Source: Brevibacterium senegalense
GTDB taxonomy: Bacteria; Actinomycetota; Actinomycetes; Actinomycetales; Brevibacteriaceae
Length of the DNA stretch: 64,000 nt
Direction of reading: 5' to 3'
NCBI RefSeq assembly: GCF_000285835.1
Contig: NZ_HE978605.1
Location: 65,466-129,465 of the forward strand
Positions 30,388 to 38,796 of this stretch are shown here, in pieces. The position numbers and the translations under genes are program-made. The notes under the pieces were generated by a model, which had not been told where the DNA came from, searched no databases, and saw nothing but the letters and a program-made list of their open reading frames with translations. Every line of letters starts with the position of its first letter. Position 1 is the stretch's first letter.

Positions 30388-31170
30388 ATGCAGGTCTTCA
30401 CTCTCGCATCCGACCCCGTCCGCCTCACATCCGTCCTGGTGGTCGGGTCGCGGCGCGCCCTGCTGGTCGACACCGGCGCCGGCCCCGACCAGGCGACCCG
30501 ACTCCTGGCCGCCGTGCGGCAGATCACGGATCTGCCCCTGGCCATCGCGAACACGCACGACCACTGGGACCACTTCTTCGGGAACCCCACCTTCGCTGAG
30601 GCCGGGGTCACCGGATTCCACGGCTCACCCGCCTTCGTCCGGGACTCCCCCGGCTCCGCGTGGCTGCAGCACGCGGAGGCCTCCGAGCACGCCTTCGACC
30701 TGCCCGGCCCGGAGGACCTGGCGGTCCCGATCGAACCGCTGGAGGACGGCGACACGCTGGAGCTGGGCGACGGCGAGGTCGTCGAGGCGCTCGTGGCGAC
30801 CGGGCACACGGACACGGACCTGGTCCTGCGGGTGGGGCCGCTCCTGCTGGTGGGCGACCTCGTGGAGGAGGGCGCACCGCCCCAGGTGGGCCTCGACGCC
30901 TCGCCCGTCGCATGGGTGCGCACGCTCGAGCGCCTGGTGGAGGTCCCCGGCATCACGCATGTCGTGCCCGGGCACGGGCGACCGGTCGACCTCGACTTCG
31001 TGCGGACCCAGCGCACGGACCTCGCCGCCTTCGCCGCCTCGGCGGACGCGGACGATCCGGCCGTCCGCGCGGACCTGCCCGCACGGATGGCCACATCCCT
31101 CCTCGCCGCACCGGGCGCCCCGGTCGCCGGCACGGAGGTGCTGGGCGTGCGGGTGACCCGGATCCTCTGA
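30388..31170 (+). CDS. metallo-beta-lactamase-fold hydrolase
   Basis: Cytosolic MBL-fold protein of 260 residues with the dimetal motif H57-D-H59-W-D61-H62 (NTHDHWDH), a later GHT histidine near residue 137, the bridging VGDLV aspartate near residue 150 and a C-terminal PGHG histidine. The substrate cannot be told from the sequence; glyoxalase-II-like or quorum-lactonase-like hydrolases share this pattern. It is inserted on the opposite strand between rplL and rpoB. A TAGTAT at 30350-30355 may be its -10 element. Confidence 0.8.
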   Translation: MQVFTLASDPVRLTSVLVVGSRRALLVDTGAGPDQATRLLAAVRQITDLPLAIANTHDHWDHFFGNPTFAEAGVTGFHGSPAFVRDSPGSAWLQHAEASEHAFDLPGPEDLAVPIEPLEDGDTLELGDGEVVEALVATGHTDTDLVLRVGPLLLVGDLVEEGAPPQVGLDASPVAWVRTLERLVEVPGITHVVPGHGRPVDLDFVRTQRTDLAAFAASADADDPAVRADLPARMATSLLAAPGAPVAGTEVLGVRVTRIL

Positions 31171-31238
31171 CCCGGCCCCGGCCTCGGCGACGGGGTGCGA
31201 TGCGCACGGACGGGTGCGGGCGGCAGGGTTCTGAATGC

Positions 31239-31280
31239 ACGGAGCCCCCGTCACCACCGAAGCGGTGACGGGGGCTCCGT
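31239..31280. terminator. bidirectional terminator between the MBL gene and rplL
   Basis: Perfect 17-bp G+C-rich arms (31239-31255 and 31264-31280) and an 8-base loop, 53 bases after the rplL stop on the minus strand and 68 after the convergent MBL stop. Confidence 0.85.
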
Positions 31281-31333
31281 CGTGAGAGAGCCGAGCGAGC
31301 GGTGCGGCGACCGCCCCGCTCACGCGGCGCGCA

Positions 31334-31723
31334 TCACTTGAGCGTGACGGTGGCGCCGGCGCCCTCCAGGGCCTCCTTGGCCTTCTCCGCAGCCTCCTTG
31401 GAGACGCCCTCCAGGACGGCCTTGGGAGCCGAGTCCACGAGGTCCTTGGCCTCCTTCAGGCCCAGCGAAGTCAGTCCACGGACCTCCTTGATGACCGGGA
31501 CCTTCTTCTCGCCGGCCGACTCGAGGACGACGTCGAACTCCGTCTGCTCCTCAGCGGCCTCGGCACCGGCACCGCCGGCGGCCGGAGCGGCTGCGACGGC
31601 TGCGACCGGAGCCGCGGCCTCGACCTCGAAGGTCTCCTCGAACTTCTTGACGAAGTCGGACAGCTCGATGAGGGAGAGCTCCTTGAAAGCCTCGATGAGC
31701 TCTTCGGGGGTGAGCTTAGCCAT
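31334..31723 (-). CDS. rplL: 50S ribosomal protein L7/L12
   Basis: Stalk protein recruiting translation factors. 129 residues: N-terminal dimerisation part ([18 protein letters not shown]), Ala-rich hinge at about 37-55, and the C-terminal domain [20 protein letters not shown]. The start is fixed by an AAGGAA Shine-Dalgarno upstream of the ATG at 31723. It is followed by a terminator rather than by rpoB. Confidence 0.96.
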   Translation of the reverse strand: MAKLTPEELIEAFKELSLIELSDFVKKFEETFEVEAAAPVAAVAAAPAAGGAGAEAAEEQTEFDVVLESAGEKKVPVIKEVRGLTSLGLKEAKDLVDSAPKAVLEGVSKEAAEKAKEALEGAGATVTLK

Positions 31724-31792
31724 GGTGGCTGTTCCTTCCATTCGCGACCGGAGGATGTGCACCGGTCAGTGGTGGTGTTCGGGGTGTCGGAC

Positions 31793-32335
31793 TCAGGCGT
31801 CGTCGGCCGGCGCCTCGTCGGCACCGCCGTTCTTCTCGCGCAGAGCGTCGACGGTTCGCACGGTCTTGACCAGCGGAGCGGTGAACAGGTAAGCGGCCTG
31901 GTACAGGCCTGCCTTGAGTGCACCGGCTGCCTTCGCAAGCAGCACCTCGCGGGATTCCAGATCGGCGAGCTTGGTGATGTCCTCTGCCGTCAGCGCGGAG
32001 CCCTCGAGGACTCCGGCCTTGATGACGAGCTGAGGATTCGCCTTGGCGAAGTCACGCAGCGCCTTCGCAGCCTCGGAGGGCTCGCCCTTGACGAACGCGA
32101 TTGCCGTGGGTCCGGCAAGCTGTCCCTCGAAGGCGTCGATCCCTGCTTCCTTGGCAGCGATGGCGGTGAGAGTGTTCTTCACCACGGCGTAGGTGGCGTG
32201 CTCACCGAGTGACCTGCGCAGATCCTTCATCTGCGCAACGGTGAGCCCGCGGTACTCGGTCAGCACGGCGGCGTTCGAGGACTCAAGCTCCTGCTTGATC
32301 TCTGCGACCGCGGCTGCCTTGTCGGGCCTCGCCAT
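31793..32335 (-). CDS. rplJ: 50S ribosomal protein L10
   Basis: Base of the L7/L12 stalk and autorepressor of its own operon in bacteria studied. 180 residues, starting [18 protein letters not shown] with GAAAGG-type Shine-Dalgarno. It contains [17 protein letters not shown] and the C-terminal L12-binding helix ([20 protein letters not shown]). A 69-bp gap separates it from rplL. Confidence 0.96.
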   Translation of the reverse strand: MARPDKAAAVAEIKQELESSNAAVLTEYRGLTVAQMKDLRRSLGEHATYAVVKNTLTAIAAKEAGIDAFEGQLAGPTAIAFVKGEPSEAAKALRDFAKANPQLVIKAGVLEGSALTAEDITKLADLESREVLLAKAAGALKAGLYQAAYLFTAPLVKTVRTVDALREKNGGADEAPADDA

Positions 32336-32537
32336 GGCATTCCTTTCGTTGATGTCGGTGCCCCCGCCCCGAACAGGAAGAGCGCCCCACGACAGGCGCG
32401 GGACGCTCACAGTGAAAGGAATGCTGGGCATTCCGGGAGATCCTCGCCTGCGCGGGTCACCAGCGTCCTGCTGGGTCTTCGTCCGCGTCGCGTCCTCCTG
32501 ACGGAGTCAGCGCCGCAGAGACCGACGGTCTTGGGCA
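32336..32537 (-). promoter_or_regulatory. L10 leader (autoregulatory mRNA leader)
   Basis: The roughly 200-base untranslated leader of rplJ starts with a segment containing GCAGAGACCGACGGTC-type pairing and several stems, as in actinobacterial L10 leaders, where L10-L12 binding represses translation. The assignment rests on position, length and the early conserved-looking stem. A covariance search was not possible. Confidence 0.55.
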
Positions 32538-32544
32538 ATGCATG

Positions 32545-32574
32545 ACTCTACGGTCATCCGCTGCCGGCTGTCAA
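32545..32574 (-). promoter_or_regulatory. rplJL promoter
   Basis: Exact consensus -35 TTGACA (32569-32574) and -10 TAGAGT (32545-32550), 18 bases apart on the minus strand. This is the best sigma-70-type promoter in the window and gives a leader of about 200 bases. The stop of the upstream membrane gene lies only 32 bases before it. Confidence 0.75.
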
Positions 32575-32605
32575 CGCGGCGACGACGGCCGTGGTGCGGC
32601 TCACG

Positions 32606-33766
32606 TCAGCGGTCTCGCAGCCGTCTGATGTTCTCGCGGACGACCGGGGTGTCGAGCTCGTCGCACCGATTGGGGTCGAAGCCGTCGCCCGGCGTGTGCC
32701 GTCCCGACCGGAGCCGGCGCACCCCGTTGATCGCCGCCGCGACGATGCCGAACACCAGGACGGCCGCCAGCGCGCCGATCCCCGCTCCGCGCAGCGCGTT
32801 GAGCAGCGGGTAGCCCAGGAGCACGGGTCCCGCGCCCTCCCCCGCTGCGGCGCCGGCCGCACCGTCCCCGGCCACGAGGATCGAGACGAGCATGCCCACG
32901 ACCACCCCGAGCACGAGGCCCGCCACCGGCACCGCGATCGCGCCCAGGACGGAGCCGGTCGCGGCCCGCCCGCCTCCGCGCTGACCGACCGGTCCGGAGG
33001 CCGGCGGCTCCTGCACGGCACGTGCCAATTCCTCGCCCGCTCCTGCGAAGCCGCGCGCGTAGGCGGGCTCGGCATCCTCGACCGGGCGCACTCCGCTGCG
33101 GGTGCGGACTCGCAGCACGTCCGGGTCCCGGCCGTCCGCGAACGCCTCACGGCAGGCGGTGCACACGGGCGCATCCGACGCCGAGGCCGCAGTCCCCTCC
33201 TCGGTCACCGTCGCCTGGCCGTGGAACGGGTTGAGGGAGCAGAAGCGCGGCAGGGGTGAGTCTGCGGGATCGCTGCCCGTGCGCAGGTGCGACTCCCAGG
33301 CCCGCACGCGGGCCCGCAGCTGCGCCTCGAGGACAACGAGTGCGGCGGCCTCGACGGGTGGGACCGCGTCCTCGACCTGCTGACGGGAGGGTGGCCGGGA
33401 CCCGGCGGCGGCCTCGGCGGCTGTGCCCGGGGTGGTCCCCTGCGGCAGGCGAGCGCGCACGCGTTCGGCGAGGACCGCGAAGGCCTGGTCTGCCTCCAGC
33501 AGGGCGTGGGCGGCGGTGCGCCCGGCCTCTGTGGTCGCGGCGGCCGGGTCGATGTCGCCCGCGGTTGCGTCCAGCAGCTCGGGGAGCCGGTCGGCGGCCT
33601 CCGGTGGGATGCGGGTTGCGGACCGGGCCTCCGCGGACCCGTCATGCGACCGCGCTGCCGGCTGGTCGCGACGCACCAGCGTCCAGGCGAGGGCCGAACC
33701 GCCCAGGAGGAACACACTCGCGGCGACGATGACGTCCGTGCCTCCTGGGGTGTGCGTCTCGAGCAT
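32606..33766 (-). CDS. unknown membrane protein of the C-x5-H/CxxC family, short form (member 3)
   Basis: Not recognised. The 386-residue protein begins with TM1 (about 10-31), followed by a helical cytosolic region. A putative metal site follows: C176-x5-H182 (CSLNPFHG) and C202-x2-C205 (VCTAC), then VRP, and two further TMs (about 272-299 and 326-347). It is homologous along its whole length to the protein encoded at 35716-37497, from TM1 onward (LETHTPGG versus LETHEPGG). It lacks that protein's 190-residue N-terminal domain, with its start codon placed exactly before the shared segment. A TAGGGT six bases before the ATG predicts a leaderless mRNA. Confidence 0.7.
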   Translation of the reverse strand: MLETHTPGGTDVIVAASVFLLGGSALAWTLVRRDQPAARSHDGSAEARSATRIPPEAADRLPELLDATAGDIDPAAATTEAGRTAAHALLEADQAFAVLAERVRARLPQGTTPGTAAEAAAGSRPPSRQQVEDAVPPVEAAALVVLEAQLRARVRAWESHLRTGSDPADSPLPRFCSLNPFHGQATVTEEGTAASASDAPVCTACREAFADGRDPDVLRVRTRSGVRPVEDAEPAYARGFAGAGEELARAVQEPPASGPVGQRGGGRAATGSVLGAIAVPVAGLVLGVVVGMLVSILVAGDGAAGAAAGEGAGPVLLGYPLLNALRGAGIGALAAVLVFGIVAAAINGVRRLRSGRHTPGDGFDPNRCDELDTPVVRENIRRLRDR

Positions 33767-33772
33767 GCGCCC

Positions 33773-33804
33773 ACCCTAGCGGGACGGGCCGGTGGCACTA
33801 GGCT
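33773..33804. promoter_or_regulatory. overlapping divergent leaderless promoters
   Basis: TAGGGT (33773-33778, minus) lies six bases before the ATG at 33766, and TAGGCT (33799-33804, plus) six bases before the GTG at 33811. The two -10 elements are 20 bp apart, so each promoter's -35 region falls on the other's -10 and both cannot be occupied at once. Confidence 0.5.
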
Positions 33805-33810
33805 GGTCCA

Positions 33811-34413
33811 GTGCAGGATGTGCAGGAGTTCGTGCTGAGCCTCGTGGGTTCGCAGTGGCTGTACCCGGTGTTCGGTCTCGTCATCGCGGTGTCTGCCGCG
33901 ATCCCGCCCGTCCCGTCCAGTGCGCTCATCGTGGCGCTGGGAGCCGTCAACGCGCATTCCGGGCGCCCCGCGCTCATCCTGCTCATCGTCGCGGGCACGG
34001 CCGGCTCCGTGCTGGGCGATCACGTCATGTACCTGATGGGCCGCGGCAGCCGCTTCACGCAGTGGCCGCTGTTGCGCTCCCCCGCCGCGCAGCGCCGCAT
34101 CGAGAAGCTCGAGGCGAAGCTGGAGAGCGGCGGCCTGTACTTCGCCGTACTCGCCCGCTTCATCCCGCTGGGTCGCACTCTCATCGCCCTCGTGTCCGGC
34201 TCGACGCGCCTGGACCTCAAGGAGTGGCTGGCGCGGACGACCGGGGCGGGGATGATCTGGACCGCCTACTCGCTGGCCTTCGGGTGGCTCACGGCGCACT
34301 GGATCCCGCTGCCGCTGTGGGCGTCCGTCGCGATCGCCGTGGGCGGATCGCTTCTGCTGGGCGCGATCATCTCCCGCGTCGCCGACCGGTTGGCCCTGGG
34401 CCCGCACGACTGA
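33811..34413 (+). CDS. DedA/VTT-family membrane protein
   Basis: 200 residues with four to five hydrophobic segments. It carries the DedA family signatures: PPVPSSALIVALG with paired prolines, GSVLGDHVMYLMGR (glycine-aspartate re-entrant region) and ARFIPLGRTLIALVSGSTRL (FxRxxPxxR-like). Family members are implicated in lipid-carrier (undecaprenyl phosphate or phospholipid) flipping. Starts at GTG 33811 without a Shine-Dalgarno, six bases after TAGGCT. It lies head-to-head with one unknown membrane gene and tail-to-tail, 13 bp apart, with another. Confidence 0.85.
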   Translation: MQDVQEFVLSLVGSQWLYPVFGLVIAVSAAIPPVPSSALIVALGAVNAHSGRPALILLIVAGTAGSVLGDHVMYLMGRGSRFTQWPLLRSPAAQRRIEKLEAKLESGGLYFAVLARFIPLGRTLIALVSGSTRLDLKEWLARTTGAGMIWTAYSLAFGWLTAHWIPLPLWASVAIAVGGSLLLGAIISRVADRLALGPHD

Positions 34414-34426
34414 GCCGCGGTCCTGC

Positions 34427-35719
34427 TCAGGCGCCCGGCCCGCCCGCTCTCCCGACGAGCTCCACTCGGATCATCTCGACGAGGTCGCCGTCCTCTGCGC
34501 CGAAGCAGGTGCGGGACCACACCGTGTCCCGTTCGACGTACGGCCGGCCCCGGTCGTGGAGCCACGCGGGAGTCCGACCCGCGGTGAGGTCACGCTGGCA
34601 GGGCGCACAGACGGGCAGTGGCGGGGTGGTGCCGGCACCCGCCCCACGCGGCAGCCGTGCGCGCGCACTCGAGGCACCGTGGGTCGGATCGACCGTGCAC
34701 AGCCGGGCGGCATCCGTCCGGGAGGCACCCCTGCGTCCGCCAGCAGCACCCGTGGGTCCTCCAGCGGCAGCGGACTCCGCGCGGTCCACCGCACCCCCCG
34801 CCTCCATCAGCAGGACGAGCGCACCCGCCAGATCCGCACGGGTCACGTCGTCGGCATCGACGAGGCGCCCCGCGAACGTGTACGCGTCCAGTCCACGCCG
34901 CACCTCGTCGACCTGCTCGGCGGGAAGTCCCCTCGAATCGAGCGCGCGCAGGCGGGCGGCGATTCCCAGCGTGTCCTCGATGAGCGCGGCCCGGATCCGG
35001 CTGCGCTGCATCTGCGCCGCGTCCAGCAGCAGGTCTGCGGGCATGCGGACGCGCGGGGGCAGCGCGAGCCGGGCCGCGCGACGCCTGGTCACCAGCCCGA
35101 CGACGGCGAAGACCGCTGCGGCCACGACGATGCCGGCCAGCAGGACTCCCAGGACCAGCTGGTCCGCGCTGAAGTCCGGCCCGCCCGGGGGCTCAGTGCT
35201 CTGACCGGTCGTTCCCTGACTGCTCGTGCCCTCCCCCATGCCCTCCGCACGGTCAGAGGTTCCCGCGTCCCGCGCCTCGCCATCGGCCACCGCGACGCCC
35301 GCGTCCTCGGCAAGGGCATCGAGCGCGGTCGAGACGAGCCGCACCCCCTCGTAGCCGGAGCCCGAGCCCTGCGTCGAGGCGATCGCCTCCCGCGCATCGT
35401 CCAGGGCCTCCGTACCGTCCTCGACGACGGCGCTGGAGACGCGACCGTGCGGGGACGCCACGAGATAGACCCCGTCCTCCCCCACCCGGTCGGCCAGAAG
35501 GTCGACGAGCTCGCTCCCGGACTCCTCGTTCAGCGCATCGTCCACGAGCACCACATGCACCGGGTACGGCAGCGCCTGCGCCTTCTCCCGCAGCTGTGCC
35601 GCCGCCTCGTCCGGCACGCGCGCCTCCGCTGCCGCGGTCACGTGGACGGGGTCGCCCGCCAGCGACTGCGCGAGGGGGTCGGCGAGCGCTCCGAGGTCGT
35701 CCGCACCCGCTGCTGTCAC
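34427..35719 (-). CDS. unknown membrane protein of the C-x5-H/CxxC family (member 2)
   Basis: Not recognised. 430 residues: an alpha/beta domain (about 20-140) with the strands VHVVLVDD and GVYLVAS, reminiscent of TPM-type domains, then a disordered linker and TM about 187-210 followed by RRRAAR (C-terminus inside). A helical cytosolic region comes next, then C341-x5-H347 (CTVDPTHG), C371-x2-C374 (VCAPC) and GRPYVERDTVWSRTCFG at the C-terminus. No signal peptide is visible before the N-terminal domain. The GTG start overlaps the upstream gene's stop as GTGA. The C-terminal half closely matches the protein at 51084-52517. Confidence 0.7.
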   Translation of the reverse strand: MTAAGADDLGALADPLAQSLAGDPVHVTAAAEARVPDEAAAQLREKAQALPYPVHVVLVDDALNEESGSELVDLLADRVGEDGVYLVASPHGRVSSAVVEDGTEALDDAREAIASTQGSGSGYEGVRLVSTALDALAEDAGVAVADGEARDAGTSDRAEGMGEGTSSQGTTGQSTEPPGGPDFSADQLVLGVLLAGIVVAAAVFAVVGLVTRRRAARLALPPRVRMPADLLLDAAQMQRSRIRAALIEDTLGIAARLRALDSRGLPAEQVDEVRRGLDAYTFAGRLVDADDVTRADLAGALVLLMEAGGAVDRAESAAAGGPTGAAGGRRGASRTDAARLCTVDPTHGASSARARLPRGAGAGTTPPLPVCAPCQRDLTAGRTPAWLHDRGRPYVERDTVWSRTCFGAEDGDLVEMIRVELVGRAGGPGA

Positions 35720-37497
35720 GGCTCCTCCCGCTGGAGGAGAGTGCGAGAACGAGACTGATCCGTGTGACCGTCATCGGAGGCATCGTCCGACCTCATGGTG
35801 CGCACGAAGCCGACGACGATGAGTCCCAGAACGGCGAGGACCACCGCGAAGAGGCTGCCGAAACCCACACCGCGCAGCCAGTTCCACAGCGGATAGCCCC
35901 ACACCGTGGGGCCCGTCTCCGCGGCGCGCTCAGCCTGCTCCTGCAGCGTGTAGAACTCCTGCCCCTCGAGGCCCGCGAAGAGGATCGCCAGGGCACCGCC
36001 CACCACGGCTGCTCCCAGCAGGACGAGCAGCGGGATCCCCCGGATCGTCAGAATCCCACGCGCCGCCGAGGGAACGTCGGTGCGCGATCCCACAGGGTCA
36101 GAGAGGGGCGGTCGGACGCAGGCCTGCGCCAGCGGTGCGAGGGCGCCGAACATGCTGCGCGCGTACCCGTCGTCGACCTCGACGTACGGGCGCACTCGCC
36201 TGCCCGCCCGCACCCGCAGGACGTCCGGCGGCTCGTCCCACCCCGTCGCCTCCCGGCACTCCGCGCACACCGGCACCTGGATCGCGGCGTCCCGTCCCGC
36301 CACCGTCGCCGTGACGACCGAGCCTCCGTGGACGGCAGCCTGCCCATGGAAGGGGTTCAGCGCGCAGTGCTGCGGAGGACCCGCACCGTCCACCGCGGCC
36401 CCGGACCGCACATGGGTCTCCCATGTCCGCACGCGATCGTCCAGCTGCGCGTCGAGGACCAGGAGCGCGGCCACTTCAACTGGAGGGAGGACCGGATCGA
36501 CGACCTCGGACGACCACCCCACGGCCTCGCAGGGTGCACCATCCGTGTCGCGAGAGCTGCCGTCAGACGTATGAGGTCCATCGTCCGGCTCGAGAGCGTC
36601 GCCGTCCGGACGGAGTCGCCCGTGGATGCGATCGCGCAGAGTCCGGTGCGCATCGATGTCCTCCACCAGTGCGGCCGCGTGGTCCAGCGCCTGCTCCGAC
36701 CGCGCCTGCTGCGGATCAATGGCAGGGAACGTGCGATCCAGCAGCAGGGGCATACGGTCGAGAACTTCCGGTGGGACGGGCGTGGGGGTGCGCGCAGCCA
36801 GTGCAGCCCGCTCGCGCTCCTCCGACAGCGTCGCGCGCCGACCGAAGAACCAGACGAGCCCCACCCCGCCCACAGCGGCGACCGTCATCGCGGTGAGCAC
36901 GTCCGCGCCCCCGGGCTCGTGCGTCTCCAGGTACTGCGTGATGTCCCCGCGCTCGCGCCCGGTGCCCGCGTAGACACGGGGGTCCGGGCGGTCTGCCGCG
37001 CCCAGCTGCGCGGCGCCCTGCAGTGCCGCGAGCTCGAGCGCCGGCGCGGGGTCGACGCGGAAGTCATCGTGGTAGCGGTCCGGCCACCGTCCGGAGTTCC
37101 CCACATCGTCGCTCACGCCGTCCGTGCCCACGACGAGGATGATCGGCACCGTCGCCATCCCGTACGCCTCGAAGAGGCTGAGGACGAGCGGGAAGGAGAC
37201 CTCGGCCAGCCGCACCGCGATCTCCTGGAGCACTGCCCGCTCGTCCTCGAGCGGCAGGTCCTCCCCCAGCAGGGGCGCATCCGGATCGGTCACGACGGCC
37301 AGGCAGGTGACGCCGTCGGTCTGCGCCTCCGCTGCCGCGAGCCCCTCCTGCGCCCGTGCGACGAAGTCAGGACCCACCGCCTGCGACCTGATGGCCAGCG
37401 CGATGCCGTCCGTGCGCAGTGCCTCGCCGTGCTCATCGAGGAACCGCTGCGCGAGTCCGCCCGTGTCCGAGGCCCCGGTCGGCTGATCACTCGTCAT
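35716..37497 (-). CDS. unknown membrane protein of the C-x5-H/CxxC family, long form (member 1)
   Basis: Not recognised. 593 residues: N-terminal alpha/beta domain (about 30-190, strands TCLAVVTDPD and IILVVGTDG), TM1 about 198-219, and a helical region with PPVEVAALLVLDAQL. The motif C378-x5-H384 (CALNPFHG) and C411-x2-C414 (VCAEC) follows, then RRVRPYVEVDDGYARSMFG. TM2 is about 486-510, with a short loop and TM3 about 541-566. The ATG at 37497 lies seven bases after TAGGAT and has no Shine-Dalgarno. It is coupled to member 2 by GTGA. Confidence 0.7.
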   Translation of the reverse strand: MTSDQPTGASDTGGLAQRFLDEHGEALRTDGIALAIRSQAVGPDFVARAQEGLAAAEAQTDGVTCLAVVTDPDAPLLGEDLPLEDERAVLQEIAVRLAEVSFPLVLSLFEAYGMATVPIILVVGTDGVSDDVGNSGRWPDRYHDDFRVDPAPALELAALQGAAQLGAADRPDPRVYAGTGRERGDITQYLETHEPGGADVLTAMTVAAVGGVGLVWFFGRRATLSEERERAALAARTPTPVPPEVLDRMPLLLDRTFPAIDPQQARSEQALDHAAALVEDIDAHRTLRDRIHGRLRPDGDALEPDDGPHTSDGSSRDTDGAPCEAVGWSSEVVDPVLPPVEVAALLVLDAQLDDRVRTWETHVRSGAAVDGAGPPQHCALNPFHGQAAVHGGSVVTATVAGRDAAIQVPVCAECREATGWDEPPDVLRVRAGRRVRPYVEVDDGYARSMFGALAPLAQACVRPPLSDPVGSRTDVPSAARGILTIRGIPLLVLLGAAVVGGALAILFAGLEGQEFYTLQEQAERAAETGPTVWGYPLWNWLRGVGFGSLFAVVLAVLGLIVVGFVRTMRSDDASDDGHTDQSRSRTLLQREEP

Positions 37498-37504
37498 GCG
37501 TCCG

Positions 37505-37510
37505 ATCCTA
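37505..37510 (-). promoter_or_regulatory. -10 element of leaderless mRNA for 35716-37497
   Basis: TAGGAT on the minus strand ends seven bases before the ATG. It sits 27 bases downstream of the rplA terminator, which would otherwise isolate the gene. Confidence 0.45.
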
Positions 37511-37536
37511 GTGCGCGGGGAAGCGAGCTCCGGGAA

Positions 37537-37580
37537 CGCCGAAGGGCGGGAGCCCCCGTGGGGTCTCCCGCCCTTCGGCG
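37537..37580 (-). terminator. rplKA terminator
   Basis: Perfect 16-bp arms (37537-37552 and 37565-37580) with a C/G-rich loop that can pair further, starting 18 bases after the rplA stop. Confidence 0.85.
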
Positions 37581-37597
37581 TGCGATGCGCAGTGCGA

Positions 37598-38293
37598 TCA
37601 GGCGCGCAGCGTGCCCGCGTCCACCGGAACGCCCGGACCGTTCGTCGTCGACAGCGTCGCCTTCGAGATGTAGCGGCCCTTCGAGGAGGACGGCTTGAGG
37701 CGGTTGACCTCATCGATCGCGGCCTTGAAGTTCTCCTCCAGCTGCTGCTGCGAGAACGACGACTTGCCGATGATGAAGTGCAGGTTCGAGTGCTTGTCGA
37801 CGCGGAACTCGATCTTGCCGCCCTTGATGTCCGTGACAGCCTTCGCCACGTCCATCGTGACCGTTCCGGTCTTGGGGTTGGGCATGAGGCCACGGGGACC
37901 CAGGACCTTGCCCAGGCGACCCACCTTGCCCATCATGTCCGGGGTCGCGACAGCCGCGTCGAAGTCGGTGAAGCCACCGGCCACCTTCTCCAGCAGGTCA
38001 TCGGAACCGACGAAGTCGGCACCTGCTTCGCGGGCTGCCTCCGCACGGTCACCCGCGGCGAAGACGAGGACCTTGGCCGTCTTGCCGGTGCCGTGGGGCA
38101 GGTTGACGGTGCCGCGCACCATCTGGTCGGCCTTGCGGGGATCGACACCCAGGCGCAGGGCGACCTCGACAGTGCCGTCGAACTTCGACACCGAGGTCTC
38201 CTTGGCCAGGGCGATCGCCTGTGCCGGTTCGTACTGCGTATCCGCAGCGATCTTCTCTGCGGCGGCCTGGTAGGCCTTCGAGCGCTTTGCCAT
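37598..38293 (-). CDS. rplA: 50S ribosomal protein L1
   Basis: L1 stalk protein controlling E-site tRNA release, and a translational repressor of rplKA in bacteria studied. 231 residues with [20 protein letters not shown] and [14 protein letters not shown]. It lies 71 bp after rplK. A strong terminator follows, and rplJ is not adjacent but 5.3 kb away. Confidence 0.96.
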   Translation of the reverse strand: MAKRSKAYQAAAEKIAADTQYEPAQAIALAKETSVSKFDGTVEVALRLGVDPRKADQMVRGTVNLPHGTGKTAKVLVFAAGDRAEAAREAGADFVGSDDLLEKVAGGFTDFDAAVATPDMMGKVGRLGKVLGPRGLMPNPKTGTVTMDVAKAVTDIKGGKIEFRVDKHSNLHFIIGKSSFSQQQLEENFKAAIDEVNRLKPSSSKGRYISKATLSTTNGPGVPVDAGTLRA

Positions 38294-38364
38294 CTGCTTC
38301 TTCTCCTAGCAGTCGTGGTGCGGGTCGCGCGGACCCTGCCACAGTGGTGTGGGACCCGGGGGTC

Positions 38365-38796
38365 TCAGATGTCGGTGGTGATGCCCATCGACCGGGCGGT
38401 GCCCGCGACGATCTTGGACGCCGCGTCGACGTCGTTGGCATTCAGGTCGGCCATCTTCTGCTCTGCGATCTCGCGCACCTGGTCGGCGGAGAGGTGCCCC
38501 ACCTTGTCCGTGTGCGGGGTCGCCGAGCCGGACTTGACGCCCGCGGCCTTCTTGATGAGCTCCGCAGCCGGCGGAGTCTTCGTGATGAACGTGAACGAAC
38601 GGTCCTCGTAGACGGTGATCTCGACGGGGATGACGTTGCCACGCTGGGATTCTGTCGCGGCGTTGTACGCCTTGCAGAACTCCATGATGTTGACGCCGTG
38701 CTGACCAAGCGCGGGGCCGATCGGGGGTGCCGGGTTAGCGGCTCCCGCCTGGATCTGCAGCTTGATCAGACCGGCGACCTTCTTCTTGGGAGGCAT
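38365..38796 (-). CDS. rplK: 50S ribosomal protein L11
   Basis: Part of the GTPase-associated centre. 143 residues: [20 protein letters not shown] (rRNA/thiopeptide proline helix) and the C-terminal domain ending [10 protein letters not shown]. Both prolines linked to thiostrepton binding are present. It is followed by rplA. Confidence 0.96.
   Translation of the reverse strand: MPPKKKVAGLIKLQIQAGAANPAPPIGPALGQHGVNIMEFCKAYNAATESQRGNVIPVEITVYEDRSFTFITKTPPAAELIKKAAGVKSGSATPHTDKVGHLSADQVREIAEQKMADLNANDVDAASKIVAGTARSMGITTDI

Noticed and set aside
32336..32431. N-terminal extension of L10 (32 codons upstream in frame)
   Set aside because: Lies in the L10 leader, has no Shine-Dalgarno and would exceed the family length; the ATG at 32335 is well supported.
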